From: Gadus chalcogrammus | Lineage: Eukaryota > Chordata > Actinopteri > Gadiformes > Gadidae | Length of the DNA stretch: 64,000 nt | Reading direction: 5' to 3' | Assembly: GCF_026213295.1 (NCBI RefSeq) | Contig: NC_079414.1 | Span: 8,694,827 to 8,758,826, forward strand | Shown: one piece after another, positions 1-11,800 of the stretch | Position numbering within the stretch: the stretch's first letter is position 1 | Layout: the number at the start of each line of letters is the position of its first letter | Notes under the pieces: model-generated | What the model saw: the letters and a program-made list of their open reading frames with translations, nothing else | Told to the model about the DNA's origin: nothing | The model's database searches: none | Made by a program: the position numbers and the translations under genes

Positions 1-9
1 GTCTGTCAC

Positions 10-764
10 CAGTGTTGCCACAGATTACTGATTATTAGTTACTCCTTAAAATAGTAACTTAGTTACTTGACTGATTACTTGATTTTAAAAGTAACTAAGT
101 TAGATTACAAGTTACTTTATAAGTTACATTTAGCTGCGACAACACCCCTATGTCGCCTAAAAATAAAAAATTACAACCGGTTTTGCCAATACTAACTTGG
201 CAAACAACAATTCCCCCCCCCCCCTCAGCATCAATTGCTCTTCAACTCCCCCCCACCCCCCAACACTTCTGCGCAGGGGGCTGGTAGGGGGAACTCGGGG
301 GGGGGGGGCATCAGTACCTCTTGTATACAGGGCCCAGAATTTGGTGCTACGGCCCTGGGTGCACACACTAACACACGGCTTTCAACCGGTTCCGCAAACT
401 TTTAATACGTAGACAAAATATCACTGCGCGCTTTACGGGGGGATCACCGGACGAATCTCCACGTGCGTGACGTAAACACTCGCCTCTGATAGATTGAAGT
501 CTTTGGAGACTTGCGCTTTACACTCACTCTCACACAAACAGGCAGACAGACAGGCAGAAACATAGACACACACACACACACACACACCACTCCATCGCTC
601 TCAACGCCAATCGGTGATCCGTTAAAAAATAGTAGCGCACAGTGACTTTGATGAGTTACTTTAATCTGATTACAGTGACTCGTTAGATTACTCGTTACTG
701 AAAAAAGTGGTCCGAGCCCGAGGCCAGTAACACGTTACTAAGTAATGCGTTACTGGCATCACTG
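10..764. mobile_element. hAT-type non-autonomous DNA transposon, about 755 bp
   Basis: The two ends form short terminal inverted repeats: the left end starts CAGTGTTGCCA and the right end, reverse-complemented, starts CAGTGATGCCA. An 8-bp target duplication flanks it (TCTGTCAC at 2-9, TCCGTCAC at 765-772, one mismatch), which is the hAT signature. Both ends are rich in GTTACT/AGTAAC-type motifs. The interior holds C- and G-homopolymer runs near 211-224 and 297-308 and a short (CA)n at about 567-587. There is no transposase reading frame, so it is non-autonomous. Confidence 0.7.
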
Positions 765-772
765 TCCGTCAC

Positions 773-1687
773 ACACGTCCCCCCTGTCTTTGATTCTACT
801 GTCCATGGATTCAACTACCGCGGTTTTACTGGCTTGATATTAGCTGCTAGGGTTAGGGGTTAGGGTTAGGGTTAGGGGTTAGGGGTTGTGGGTTAGGGTT
901 AGAGCTCTTTTGTGACGCTCTCGAATGCTCACAGCGAGGGTACCGTAGAGTTCTAAAGCGTCCAGTTGAGTTGCATGCAACCCGGCCAATCACAGACAGA
1001 GTAGGGCGGGTCTTGGCATGGCCATAGTAGGATTCATAAATTCACTACCGGGGGGCGGATGTGTTTTTCTTGGGCGGAATCTGGGATAATCATGAATATT
1101 AATGAGGGGATAGCCCTTGGTTTAGAACCCTGAACCAATCCAAAAAGACAAAAATCGGTCACGTCACCGTAGGGAGGTAACTTAAAATTGAATGTATATT
1201 AAACTAACGTTAGTCAAACACATTTCTCTAATAGGGTTAGGGTTAGGAGTCAACGTTCGAGTTTTAAGCTGCCTGTCCAATCCTAGCGCTTGAGGCAGGA
1301 CTATTCCCGGATTGCGCCTACGAAAAACACAGTCGTGTACCAGGGCTGGTTGAATTTGGGGTGTCGAGGGGTTTGCAAGGCCTCACTAGAAAAACGAAAA
1401 GTCCAATGATTGCAGGTGTATCAATGCATATTACAGTCAGTTTGTAGCTATGGCCTTGCCCGTTCTTGTACCACATCTTTATGTTTGGGGTGGAAGGTGG
1501 GAAATTTAAAATGCTCACAGTGGATTCATTTGTAAGACCAACAAAGACTGTCAAACCATCACAGGTTTCCAAGGGTCATATTATTGGTAGTTGGTTCTTC
1601 CTTCATTTTGACACAACGGCCGTGTATAAGCAATACCACCTCCACCTGTGGACCTGACCCTCTGCTGCCCCCCCCCCCCCCCCTCAG
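773..1687. other. Gene-free stretch, intron of the PLAC-domain gene
   Basis: No exon with splice sites and a recognisable domain was found here on either strand. It lies upstream of the last exon of the PLAC gene and is therefore most likely intronic. Its only clear structure is a telomere-like repeat at 848-902, with a second two-unit copy near 1234-1247. Confidence 0.5.
848..902 (+). repeat. Interstitial telomere-like (TTAGGG)n tract
   Basis: About eight units of GGTTAG with variant spacers (TTAGGGG, TTGTGGG) run in one direction. TTAGGG is the vertebrate telomere unit. The tract is short and degenerate, so it is an interstitial telomeric sequence and not a chromosome end. Confidence 0.75.
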
Positions 1688-1842
1688 ACTCCTCCTGCCG
1701 GGACCAGTACCATAACTGTGCGGTGGTGGTGCAGGCCCGGCTGTGCGTTTACCCCTACTACAGAGGGGCCTGCTGCGCCTCCTGCTCCAACGCACCCAAG
1801 CCCTACGCACACAGCTTCACCAGAAAGCACCTTCGCAGGTGA
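1688..1842 (+). CDS. PLAC-domain protein, terminal exon (ADAMTS-like/papilin family)
   Basis: The exon follows a run of C ending in CTCAG (acceptor AG at 1686-1687) and reads 51 codons to TGA at 1840-1842, after two bases that complete a split codon. It encodes a PLAC (protease and lacunin) domain with the six expected cysteines: one in SSCRDQ, one in HNC, one in ARLC, a CC pair, and one in ASC. PLAC domains end secreted ADAMTS, ADAMTSL, papilin and THSD4 proteins of the extracellular matrix. After the domain there is a basic tail of about 17 residues. The domain is most like the ADAMTSL4/THSD4/papilin branch, but I cannot pick one. Upstream exons (thrombospondin repeats are expected) lie outside the window. 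AATAAA signals at 2369-2374 and 2385-2390, followed by a GT-rich stretch, are a good poly(A) site for it. Confidence 0.75.
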
Positions 1843-2368
1843 TCCTACAACCCACCCCCCACCCCCCTCCGTCCTCGCCGTGGGTGAGGAAGGGGGAGGG
1901 GGGGGGGGGGAGGGGGGTAGTGTGGTACAGCTATAAGTCCATCGTGTCGGACAACTTGGTTCAGTGTTTGGTTTCTTCCTTCCTGGTCCAGGGACACCGG
2001 GAGACTCGACTCAGGGAGGATAGAGCTCACACACAAAGAGGGATGAAAGAGGAAAACAAGTGGCAGAAAGGGGAACAAATGGAATGACTAGTCAGCAGTT
2101 TCAGCGATGGCTACCATGTGTTCTGCAACATTATGTTTCCATTGGTTTACTGTAACAATATCTCAGTACAGGCCTCCTGATTCAACGACAAGGAATCGAG
2201 TGGTGGTTGTTAGAAACGGTGTATTGTCTAGTGGGGTTATTCTTAGTACTCACGTGAAAATGTTAATATTCAATCTATAAATCAATCAATATTTAGTAGC
2301 CTAATGTACTTTTTTCCCCATCAAGTGTAAATTTGTATATTGATTCCTAAAACGTTACCAACAATAAC

Positions 2369-2390
2369 AATAAAAAAATAATACAATAAA
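2369..2390 (+). terminator. Poly(A) signals of the PLAC-domain gene
   Basis: AATAAA occurs at 2369-2374 and again at 2385-2390, about 530 nt after the stop codon, followed by a GT-rich stretch (GTTGTTTG) that fits a downstream element. Confidence 0.55.
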
Positions 2391-4863
2391 AGTTGTTTGC
2401 TTTCTGCCTGTAGTCTACCACAGGCCAAAGGACTTGAAGGCCCGATTTCATATAGCCAAACACACACACACACTGAGTCTGCCAGCATACCTACATCGCC
2501 TATGCAATCTAAGGTTACCTTCTGCCTGATGGATAATAGCTTTTTGTTTTACTTTGGAACATTGCATGAGCTGGTATTATGATGTACAAGCCAAAATTCT
2601 TAAATGATTTCAAGAAAGCAAAGTAGTTCCACTTGGAACAAATGTTGCCTAAAGTGGAAACTTTCTGGGTTGTTTTGAACCTGCATGAGGAAAATCTGTT
2701 GCAATCATTTACAACCAATCCTCATCCAGCCCCCAAGAACCACTTGCCAGTGAGAGAAAGAGAAAGTTCAGTTAGTTATCAACACATTTCACTCCCCAGA
2801 AAACACTGTTGGATGCGGCTGACGTGATATATTTGTTTAGATTGGCAGCACATGTTGTTACTCCTATCCTGCTGTGTAAAGCTTTGGTTTGCCTTCAAAA
2901 CTTGAATAAATCATTCCATTCATGTGGAAACTACATTCAAGTAGTTTCTTAAAACCCAGTGTACCGTCAAAATCCGGTCACCAAGTACCACCACCAGACC
3001 CTTAAAATGTGCGGTAGTTCCCCAAGGTATGCTTTGGTTTTTCCTTTGCCAACACACCGTTAGCATGGTAAACTGACCCGGGACGGTAACTAAAGCAGAG
3101 ACCGACACAGCCCATATTCATTCAAGATGGTAATACCATTGCTTTAATGGGACAGCCAAGTCAACAGCATGTAAAAGGCCATTATTCAATCACAAGAACT
3201 GAAAAAACACAGACTCATTAAAACAGAACACCCATCAGCAAACGCATGGAGCATGTTTTTGTTTGTTTTGTAAAACATCTCCAAAAGGTAACGGGGAGAC
3301 AGACTAACAACCCGCCAGTCCGTGCTGACCACGCATTCTTCTGGGGCACCACGCTCCCCATTCCATCTCGTAGGACCGTGCTTGTAAGCCGTCCAGGAAG
3401 CATGTGAAGGGGCTGAGAAAGAGTGCTCAGGGTGAGGCTTGGCCTTTGGCATTGCGTGTGTGTTTGTGTGCCGAGGTGGTCCACGTTACCATCGTCTGCA
3501 TGTCCTGATTGACTCTGAAACACATTCAAGGCTCTTGTTTCTTTTTCTTTGTTTTGTTGCAGCCCTAACCCTGTGTGTGTTTTTGTTAATTCTCAAGAAC
3601 AGAACTGGGTTTAGTGAACCAAGATGGCAGCGCCGAGTCCAGTTTTCCTCTCCGTTAGATGGCTGTATCCACTTAGTCCTTGGCATCTGTCTGCGGGTGG
3701 CGAGAGGAGTTGCGTTCTGGTTGTGTGTGGGGCGTTTGGTGTTATGCACTCCCTCAGGAAACACTCATTACCTTTCTCCCCATTGTCCTGGATTCCAACA
3801 ATCGTTATGGTATACAAATCAGTTGTGAAAATACAAGGGCCAGTAACATTATTCACCATACTTGTAAACGACAAAAAAATATAATTTTCTTTGCCCCCCC
3901 CCCCCCCGCCCCCATCTGATTTGTGTAGCTTATCAAATGAAAGAACAGTTTACTCTTTTTCGTACCAACATTCAGGATTTCAATACTGTTGACGTTGTAC
4001 AAATACATAAATATAATAGGTTACACAATACAGTATATTGTATAAAATAAAAACTGATAGGTTTTCTAATATGATATATCACCAGAGGCGAACACAGAAA
4101 ACAATATGTTTGACACTAGGCAAAAACACTAGTAGCCTTACGCCCTGAGGTCGACTGACAGAAAGCCCCGTCCTGATCCTCCTACACCCTGCAGAGCGCG
4201 CCCAGCCTCCTCCCTGAGGCAGTGCACTAGGGGCCTGTGGACCGACCGGGGGCCCTGTGGGGGGGGACACGGCCCGGGGGTGGGTACGAGTGCGCTAGTT
4301 TAGGTCGAACCGTATGATCTGGGCCGCGGTGTATGGACATTATGGAAAACTCGAAGGCACAAACATCTGAGGCAGCGCCGGCCTCGATAATCAAACGATT
4401 CAACAGTTGTGGTGTCAAGGGAGTCAACGGAAGGAAAGGGAGGAATAAAGGACGAAAAACACGGTTTTTGTAGAGGTTAAGATCTAAGAGCAACGAGGCA
4501 GTGAGTCAAGAGAGGTTAAGGCCAATTTTGGAAATCGCCCAATAAGAATGTTGCCACAGCTAAGACGATGTTAGACCTGACCAATCACACTTATTGAACA
4601 ATGTGAGGAAATCGAAGTAAGCGTTACAAACTTTTCCTTTTTGTCCGGCCTCCGACATAGCGGTCTTCTCTCGAGACAGCTTCTTCAGTCAATTATATTA
4701 AAACAAGGCATTTTTTTTTTCTTAGTTGAAAGGTTGTCATTATGCACAATAATATATAAATGTATGTTACAAGAATATACACAGATTTCAGTTTATAATC
4801 TTAGTAAGGAATACATCCAAGCATTCAGGGTGAGGACTTTGGCTTTTGAAAAAGTTAGTTAAC

Positions 4864-5106
4864 ATACATTTACATTTTAGGGATTTCGCTGACGCTTTTA
4901 TCCAAAACGACCATTCATTCACACATTCACAGACCGACGGCGAATCAACCACGCATGGCGACAGCCAGCTCTTCAGGATCAGTCAGGGTTAGGCGTCTTG
5001 CTCAGGGACACCTCGAAGGTTGCTGGTTCAATGCCTGGCATTGAACCAGCAACCTACCGGTTACCAGTCAACCCACTCTACCTCCTGAGCTACTGTCACC
5101 CAAACA
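4864..5106 (-). mobile_element. tRNA-derived SINE
   Basis: Read on the minus strand it starts with a tRNA-like head: an A-box-like TAGCTCAGGAGGTAGAG and a B-box-like GGTTGCTGGTTCAA. It ends with GGATAAAAGCGTCAGCGAAA and a short ATGTAAATGT tail, a 3' end common in fish SINEs. A second copy of the head is at 6415-6571. It lies in the ptpn9 3' flank. Confidence 0.7.
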
Positions 5107-5853
5107 CGCCATACCAACAAAAAATCGTTCACGCAGAGAAGGTGCAGTACGAACGGAGGAAATCATGGCAGAATATAACAGAAAATGCGGGGTCCGCGAG
5201 GCTGGCGGACAACACGGACCCCACATGAGGACACTCCTCTCGAGTAGTACCACTTCCTTCACCACCAAGCCGCTAGGCTCCTCCCACCCTGTCACATGGG
5301 GCGTGTACTCCTCAGGCAAAAAAAAATAATCACAGAGCACTTTCAGAGGGAGGGAATACAAAACAAAAGAATGAGGGCTGTTCTCGGAGGGGCGGAGTTC
5401 AAGTTTGCACCCCCCCTGTGCAAGTCAGTATAAAAAAAATGCTACAACTCTTATGACACTTGTCAACAAGCAAGGTTTTAGGGCAGGCCAGATCCCATTT
5501 AGAGCTTACCAAATAAAACATAAGAAAGAGGGCAGGTGGTGGTGGTGTTGGTGGTGGTGGCGGTGCAGGGGTTTGGAAATAGGCAGGATACGTTGCTTAT
5601 TCGTGGTCATGCCATTCGAACCCTCGGCATGGACAAGCCCTTCCAGGGCCTGCAGAACGTGGCACCTCTGCACAACAGCTCTCTCTTCAGATGATCGTAT
5701 TTTGCTAAGGTATACAACAGAGTTCTGTCCTCAGGGGTGGCCGCCGGACCTCCGGACTCTTCTTCTCCCCCAGCTGCCGTCTGTGTTCTCGGACCCCTCC
5801 TGTGGTGTCGCCGGCCTCCTCCGCCCTCGGGCCCGCCCCCCTCCGTGCGACCG

Positions 5854-8800
5854 TCACTCGCTGTCCGTCTCCAGCTCCGAGTCGGACCACTGCACGGGGC
5901 TCAGCCTGCCGTGGCGCTGGGCGTACTCGATGACGGCCGTGTAGCAGAAGTAGTACTGGTCCCAGGTCTGGATGCTGAAGGCCCGCTGCGTGCGCATGCG
6001 CCGCACCGTCTGCCGCACGTCCACCGAGCCGATGTCTTCCAGGCGCGCCAGGCAGATGTCCAGGGTGCAGAACGTACCTGAGGCCCCCGGGAGCAGAGAG
6101 TCAACAGGAGCACCGCTCTGACAGACCCACTGGAAAACATACTCACAGATACACAGGCACACTTATCTACAGTCAAATGGTAAACAGACTGCATTTTTAG
6201 ACCACTTTTTTGTAACCAGTCCCTACCCAATTGCCTAACATTCGCCCATTCATGCACACATTCACACACCGGCGAATGTGAATAATGTGAATGTGCCCAT
6301 AATCATGAATTTACAGGGCAGTTTTCCTTCCAGAGAAGATTTTGATAAAGCCTAAAAAAGATTTACAAAGAAGATACAGAAATACTTGGTGAAGTGTGCA
6401 CTGTGCTGTTGTCAGCCAAGCAAGGCAACAGCCGGCTCGTCTGGAGCGGTCAGGGTTAGGGGTCTTGCTCAGGGACACCTCGACACTCAGCTAGGAGGAG
6501 CCGGGGATCGAACTAGCAACCTGCCGGTTACCAGCCAACCCGCCCCTCCTGAGCTACTTGACGCCCAGTATGTATCAAACAAAGTCAAGGTATGAGCTCA
6601 TTTTTAATCTCAACTGATGAATCCCCGAATGAGAATGAACACATTATATGTCGTACTAAAACGCGTAACAATGCACTCAGCATACTAGATACCGCTGAAC
6701 TAGAGGTGACCCCGTGGTCATGGGTACCTGTGCGGCCAATACCAGCGCTGCAGTGGACCACCACGGGCGGCCCCCCGGGGGGTCCTGTCCAGCTGGGGCC
6801 CAGGCTCTGGACGGCCGCCTCCTGCCTCTGCTGCACATGCTCACGGAAATCCAACATGGCCGACGCACACTTGGGCACTCCGAAGTCAGGCCAGCTGACG
6901 TAGAGGTAGTGAGAGATCTCCCGCTTCTCACCGGTCTAACAAACAAGAGGGCACAATGAGCCGGTTTACTACCCAACACCCGAGACATTGGGTCCTGGTG
7001 TCAAGTAGCCTGATCGAGGCACGATTAGACCCTATGTTAATATCTACATTACTACTATTATTAAAGGGCCCCTATTTTACCAACGGGTGTGAGGTTGATG
7101 AGACGTAACAAGCCATGTCAAAAGGTAATTGGGGGGCAGCGATACACTTATTTTGAGTATCAAATAATATAGGAATATGATTATATAATATAGTCTTATC
7201 ATGTATAACAAACAGTCTCAAGTATAAGTTGACCCTTGTCCCCCCCCATGAGTTATTAGCGTCGGCCACTGGTCAACATTGTTGTAGCCCACTTTCAGTT
7301 ATTGAACAGGGAAACAACCCGATAAACCAACGTCTCGTGGATGCATTAGATAGCAGATCCAAACTTTGGATCTTTAAAATAAATAAATAAAAGTTGATGC
7401 CATCAATTCTAATTGAATCCTCTCAATACAGAGGATGTTCTGGTGATAAGACGGCACTTCTTCATCCGTTTCATGAGGTGGAGAGCTGAATCCATCCATC
7501 CTTTTTAGTGACGTTTATTCGTTACGGGCCTGATTTAAAATCATCAACTTTCCCAGAATGTAGCAGCCATCGTATCTTTGTGTACCAGGGACAAGGAGGC
7601 ACCCTGCCCCTCCACTGGGTTTCTAAATATGAACATCTGAATATGGACTCAATAATCTCGTTGTAGTCCACTATAATAACCACCGCTCAGGGGTCGGGTG
7701 TGAGCGCAGAGACTCACCTGTAGGGCTGCTCGATTATGGGAAAAATCATAATCACGATTATTTTGGTCAATATTGCAATCACGATTATTTTTGAGTTTGA
7801 AAACACAAAAACTTTGTAATTTCGCCTGAAAAAAAATACACAAAATGGTCAAAAATAAATTGTTCCAATCTAAAATGATATACCGATATGTATCCAGCTG
7901 TTCTGCCTTTTCTGTAAACAACCCAATTTGGTTTTTTAACTTGATTATGTTAATTTTGTGATAGTTTGACGTTAAAACCAAAATCGCGATCAAAATCGGA
8001 TTATTCGCCCAGCCCTACTCACCTGCGTGTTGTACAGCTCCAGGTGGGAGAGTTTGAAGTCCTGGAAAGCCTGGATGTGCAGGTTCCTGACCAGGAAGTA
8101 CCCGTGTTGCTCCGTCTGGTTCTCCTCCAGGGGCCAGTACTGTCCGCACTTGACCCGCCCTCGCTCCACCACCCTGGGACAGGAGGAGGGAGTCAGACTC
8201 GGATCTCCTTCTTCCCCGCCCTCACACAAAACACGTGGATGTCAAGAGTCTCACCTGGTGGTCATGACTATGAGCAGTACCATTTGCTCCCAGACCAGTC
8301 GCCAGAAGTCCTCGAAAGTCTTGGGCAAGGGACCTGCATCGCAAGAGACAACATTTAGTTTTTTGAGTTGCTTGATTCAAGTGGTTTATTCTCCCTGCGT
8401 TCATTTCAAGAGCGCTGTTCAAACAGACCAATGTACCATATTTGCTTGTTTACTCAGGGGAATATTGGGAAAACACGAGTACCTACTCACCCTGAGTGGC
8501 AATGTAGGCATTGCTTCTCTTGTACCCGTCCATGAAGCTAGCGTTGATGTAGTCTGTCGTCTGCAGGAGGCACAACACTTGAGTTAGTTCAGGGAACATG
8601 TGATCCTGGTGCCCCCTTTTGGAGCTGGACATTAATTACCATCACGCGTGGTTCAGGTTGTGGCTTTCTCACATGAATAGAGTAACTAATTACACCAAGT
8701 GCTAGTTACTTATGTACGACAAATGTTTAACAATAAACTATGGTAATAAAGGCTGGTTATGGATTCATGACTCATTTGTAAGTCATCATAACGAAGATTT

Positions 8801-11800
8801 TGGCACAATTTTTTTTTTGTTCAAACACATTTACTAAAATCATGCATGAATGTCTTTAAAAAAAATAAATGTAAACCAGTATGCACACAGCCCAGATGGA
8901 TATTTAATATCATGGGAGACCATGGACATTGTGATCCGTTGTAGACCAGCTCCCACTTGTTAAGCTTGTGTACTGAAACGTTAAAACAGTGCCAGGCTTG
9001 GAATGTGAGTAAGATCAGGACTTTGCTGCTCCGCTACAGAAAACATTCCGCAGTCGTTAGCCGCCAGTAAGACACAATTCCGCAGGCATTATAGAAGCTA
9101 AACCTTCACAAAAGCAAATGTATGAATGTCCCAAGCCAGATTAAAAAGGTCCCAGGTAAACAGTGCAGCTCGGCTACCTAACTACTTATAGTGCTGTGTC
9201 TAAAATATGTGTTCTAAAAGCTACGAAAAAGTTGTGCCAACGGGGAGCCCGATAAGGATGTTGTTGTTTTACCTCATCCTCGTCATCACACAGCTCACTG
9301 AGTCGCACTCGTGATTGGTCCAGGCAGAGCACATCGCTGTACCTATTCTTAATCTGATTGGCCAGCTTCCTGAAAAGATAAGACACACAGAGTATGAGAA
9401 AAAACGAAAATTCCCAATTACTGGCATACGTCTTCTCCCGCTGTGGAACGCTCCGTGTTATCCTGACCTGGAGTAGTCGAAGGTGCCGGCTGGTGGCTCC
9501 TTGCGGATCTCCTCGTACTCCTGGTAGATCCCCTTCTTCTTCCTCCTCTTTACGTGCTCCACCAGATCCCCCACACTCATTCCCCCGGGCTCGGGCATGT
9601 GAACGGACACCTCCATGTAGGGCTCCGTCTCCTCGGGGTCCCAGGACGACGAGAGCACCGGACACTGGGAGGACTGCTGTGGCGGCCGGGGCAGCGCCTT
9701 CTGGGGCAGAGGCGGGACCCCTTCTTCGTCCTCTTCCTCCTCCTCCTCCTCGTCCTCCGCCTCCGGGTCCTCCTCTGCGTTATCGTTCTGGGGCTGGCCC
9801 GCGGCGTCCGACTCTCGGCAGACGGGCGCGTCCCCGTTGAGGTTCTGATGGCCCGGGGTGGCCGGGGGCGTGGCCGACTGGGGCGGCGGGGGCTGGCGTC
9901 CGCAGCCGTTGGTGTTAGCGTTGGGGCCGGGCCCGCCCAGCGCAGAGCCGTTCCAGTGTTGGTGGTTGCCCCGGTGGCTGTTGTGCGGGTTGGCGTTGCT
10001 GTCGTCGCAGCAGTTCGAGTTGGTCACGGCCAGCTCGGGGCCCGGCTCCGCGTGCCGGTGGGACGCGCCGTCGGCGGCGCTGGGGTCGCTGGCCCCCAGG
10101 CTGTAGGAGCGCAGCAGGCTGCCCACGCAGTCGTGGTCGTCCTGCATGGGGTGGTCGCCGGGGGCGGGGTTCGTGTGCGCGTTGACGCAGGACTGGATCC
10201 AGGCCACGTGGCTGTACTGGGACGTCCCGCCCAGGTGCTCGGGGAGGGACGGCACGGGGATGTGGTTGGCCAACTCGTGGGCTTTGACGGTGCACACCTG
10301 GCGATTGGGGAGCAGAAGCGGCAACATGTGAACCCCGTGCTGGAGCGCTGTGTGAACGGGCCGTGCTTTAACACCCGGCAGGAAGCCGCGGCGGTGGAGA
10401 GAAAGACGACTGATGCGTCTCAAATCCACGACACATACATACCCTTTCTCTGAGTTTCTCACGGACGAAAAGACGAAGCACTGCGAAAGGTGCTCTGAAC
10501 CAGAGAGGGGACGATACGATGAAGACACATTTTAGACGAGCAGGAAACGCCCCCTGTAGAAGAAACATGCACATGCGCGCACACACACACATACATACAC
10601 ACACCCCTTTAGTCTGCATTTTTATGCAAAAAAATAACATACTTTGCGTTAAAATAAAATCAATTCAGGCAAGAAGATTTTTTTTACCTTGAGCAAGTCA
10701 AGGATTTTGACACAGAGCTCGTAGTCAAAGTTTCCGTAGCTTGAGTTGGTCATGTCATAGATAAATATTAGACCGTCTCTTTGCGTTTGCAAGCTGGGGA
10801 GGGAGCAGGGAAACACGTTTACAAATCATTGGGGCACATTTTACAATTTGTCCATTTACTAAGGAATCTGAGCTGAATACAATCATATCGAATCAGCCTC
10901 CAACCACAGTGTTTGATCGTTAATATGCTATCCATAGCGTATCTTAGACTGTATCAAGACGTGGGTACCCTGATGGGCAGATATACACACCACTTGCAGA
11001 TAGCTTAGAGCAAAAGCTTTTATAGCCTTTGATGGCACAACGCTGCCTGCGTTTTCTCTCGTCTAAAATCAGATAGAATTACTTAACCACATCCCCTGAG
11101 CATTACTTCAAATGTAAAACATAATTTCACGTAGAAAATGCTAATTCATTTCAGTAGGAATTCAGCTTAAACGTCCAATAATAATAATACATATGAGGTA
11201 AAGAGACAAAAAAGAAAAAGTATGAAGTAGATTTCCCTTCTCTTCTAAAGCACGCCAAAGGCATCAAGTCTAGGTGGGTGTCCCCAACAATAAGTACCTC
11301 TCTATGGCTTTATCCAGCTGATAGATGATAGCCTGCAGCACGGCCTTGTGGGTGGTGACGTCTGGTCGGTGGAGGCGAGCCGTGAAGAGGGCTAGAGCTG
11401 CACCTTTAGCATCACGGCCAGGCTGGGCACACACAGAGGACCGCATCACCACAGGCAACTCACACATTCAATAAAGGCCCCAAGATAGTAGCAGTATTAT
11501 ATCGAACTGGGGATCTGTGGATTACTTATAATCCATAGATATGTGTATATACAAACACACACGCATGCACGCGACTCACCAGGACTGTGAACTTGCCACA
11601 CAGCAGCTCAGAGCGTAGGGGCTCCTCGTCAGGGTTGATGTTGAAGATGCCCTCTTTGATTCTCGTGTTCTGAGATTAGAACAAACAGGACAGCATCAGA
11701 AAACAGGAGAAGGGGCAGAGCCATGACCCGTTTGTGAAGAGCGGACGTTCAAGCAGGGTCATTGCCATAGTCTGCATTCAGCCTGTGGACGGTCATGGCC

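Larger units (their letters stand above)
1843..5853. other. Intergenic/3' UTR stretch between two convergent genes
   Basis: The first about 550 bases are the likely 3' UTR of the PLAC gene, with poly(A) signals at 2369-2390. The right part must hold the 3' UTR of ptpn9 on the minus strand; I found no clear AATAAA for it, only an ATTAAA on the minus strand at about 3143-3148. A SINE lies at about 4864-5106. Open frames here have no splice or domain support. Confidence 0.5.

Noticed and set aside
3439..3874. Overlapping frames on both strands near 3.4-3.9 kb
   Set aside because: They overlap each other in several frames, have no recognised domain or splice sites, and lie in a 3' UTR/intergenic area.
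4864..6571. Possible tRNA genes from A-box and B-box matches
   Set aside because: The boxes belong to tRNA-derived SINE heads; no full cloverleaf with an acceptor stem can be drawn, and SINE tails follow.
9554..10453. 299-aa frame on the plus strand opposite ptpn9 exon 7
   Set aside because: It is an antisense shadow of a GC-rich exon; the protein is Val/Gly/Arg/Ala-rich, with no splice logic or domain, while the minus strand carries conserved Ptpn9 sequence.
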